A DNA stretch of 64,000 nt from Gammaproteobacteria bacterium (GTDB lineage: Bacteria; Pseudomonadota; Gammaproteobacteria; JAJPIJ01). The position numbers were made by a program, and so were the translations under genes. Positions 63,955 through 64,000 of this stretch are shown here, one piece after another. Position 1 is the stretch's first letter, and every line of letters begins with the position of its first letter. The DNA is taken from the NCBI GenBank assembly GCA_035501935.1, contig DATJVC010000007.1:1-64000 (forward strand), written 5' to 3'. The notes beneath the pieces are model-generated. The model was given only the letters and a program-made list of their open reading frames with translations, ran no database searches and was not told the origin of the DNA.

Positions 63955-64000
63955 TCATGAGGAATTCTTCCTGGTTTTTATGTCTTCTTGTCGTGTTGAA
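63955..64000 (-). CDS. Possible end of a gene entering from the right edge
   Basis: On the minus strand, 14 codons ending DIKTRKNSS then TGA are open from the window edge, 16 bases before the acyltransferase start. The spacing suits an operon, but the stretch is too short to identify. Confidence 0.3.
   Translation of the reverse strand, partial: STRQEDIKTRKNSS

Overview
The window looks like the chromosome of a GC-rich gammaproteobacterium. The inference rests on gene content and order: dapA-bamC, gcvR-bcp, rluD-pgeF with a divergent bamD, argH next to algZ-algR, sucCD next to pilS-pilR-pilA, and clpB with a sigma-32 promoter. Gene order recalls lineages near Chromatiales/Acidiferrobacterales or Pseudomonas relatives; the genus cannot be fixed by reading alone. 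There is no rRNA, CRISPR array, integrase or transposase. One tRNA (Phe) is present.

Layout. 1-2.0 kb: the end of der, an AT-rich gene with a HEPN-like motif, a glutathione peroxidase, a palindromic repeat and a solitary HicB-type gene. 2.0-7.5 kb (minus): dapA, bamC, an MBL hydrolase and hrpB. 7.6-13.5 kb (plus): gcvR, bcp, PIN-PhoH, CHAD, MFS and queG. 13.6-23.1 kb: a compact envelope/metal-type island holding a CDF exporter, a DUF2946-like protein, a TonB-dependent receptor with its own exbB-exbD-tonB, a small exported protein, a His-rich exported protein, an ECF sigma/anti-sigma pair, a Tat-exported metallophosphoesterase and a cupredoxin. A perfect 20-bp palindrome lies between the sigma gene and the phosphoesterase and can be read as two divergent ECF -35 elements. 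23.1-29.7 kb (minus): tRNA-Phe, yggX, mutY, an SRPBCC protein, a long AsmA protein, a MazG-like enzyme and argH. 29.7-29.9 kb: a densely folded intergenic element.

30-44 kb: algZ-algR, clpB, a GT-C-like membrane protein, a ZIP transporter, pgeF-rluD, bamD, nadE, a secreted SUMF1-domain protein and sucCD. 44-52 kb: a type IV pilus block (PP0621-like, pilS, pilR, sigma-54 promoter, pilA, terminator), followed directly by two tandem paralogous GT-C/TPR membrane proteins that are good candidates for pilin glycosylation. 52-64 kb: a surface-glycan cluster with a GT2, a DUF354 protein, a glutamine amidotransferase of the asparagine synthase type, an alpha/alpha-toroid protein, three methyltransferases and a fused two-domain oxidoreductase. 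Convergent to it are a UPF0104 membrane protein and a hexapeptide acyltransferase.

The two regions most likely to hold under-described biology are the ECF/TonB/cupredoxin island (13.6-23.1 kb) and the pilA-linked GT-C pair running into the glycan cluster (48-64 kb). All functions are read from motifs and gene order; no database search was run.
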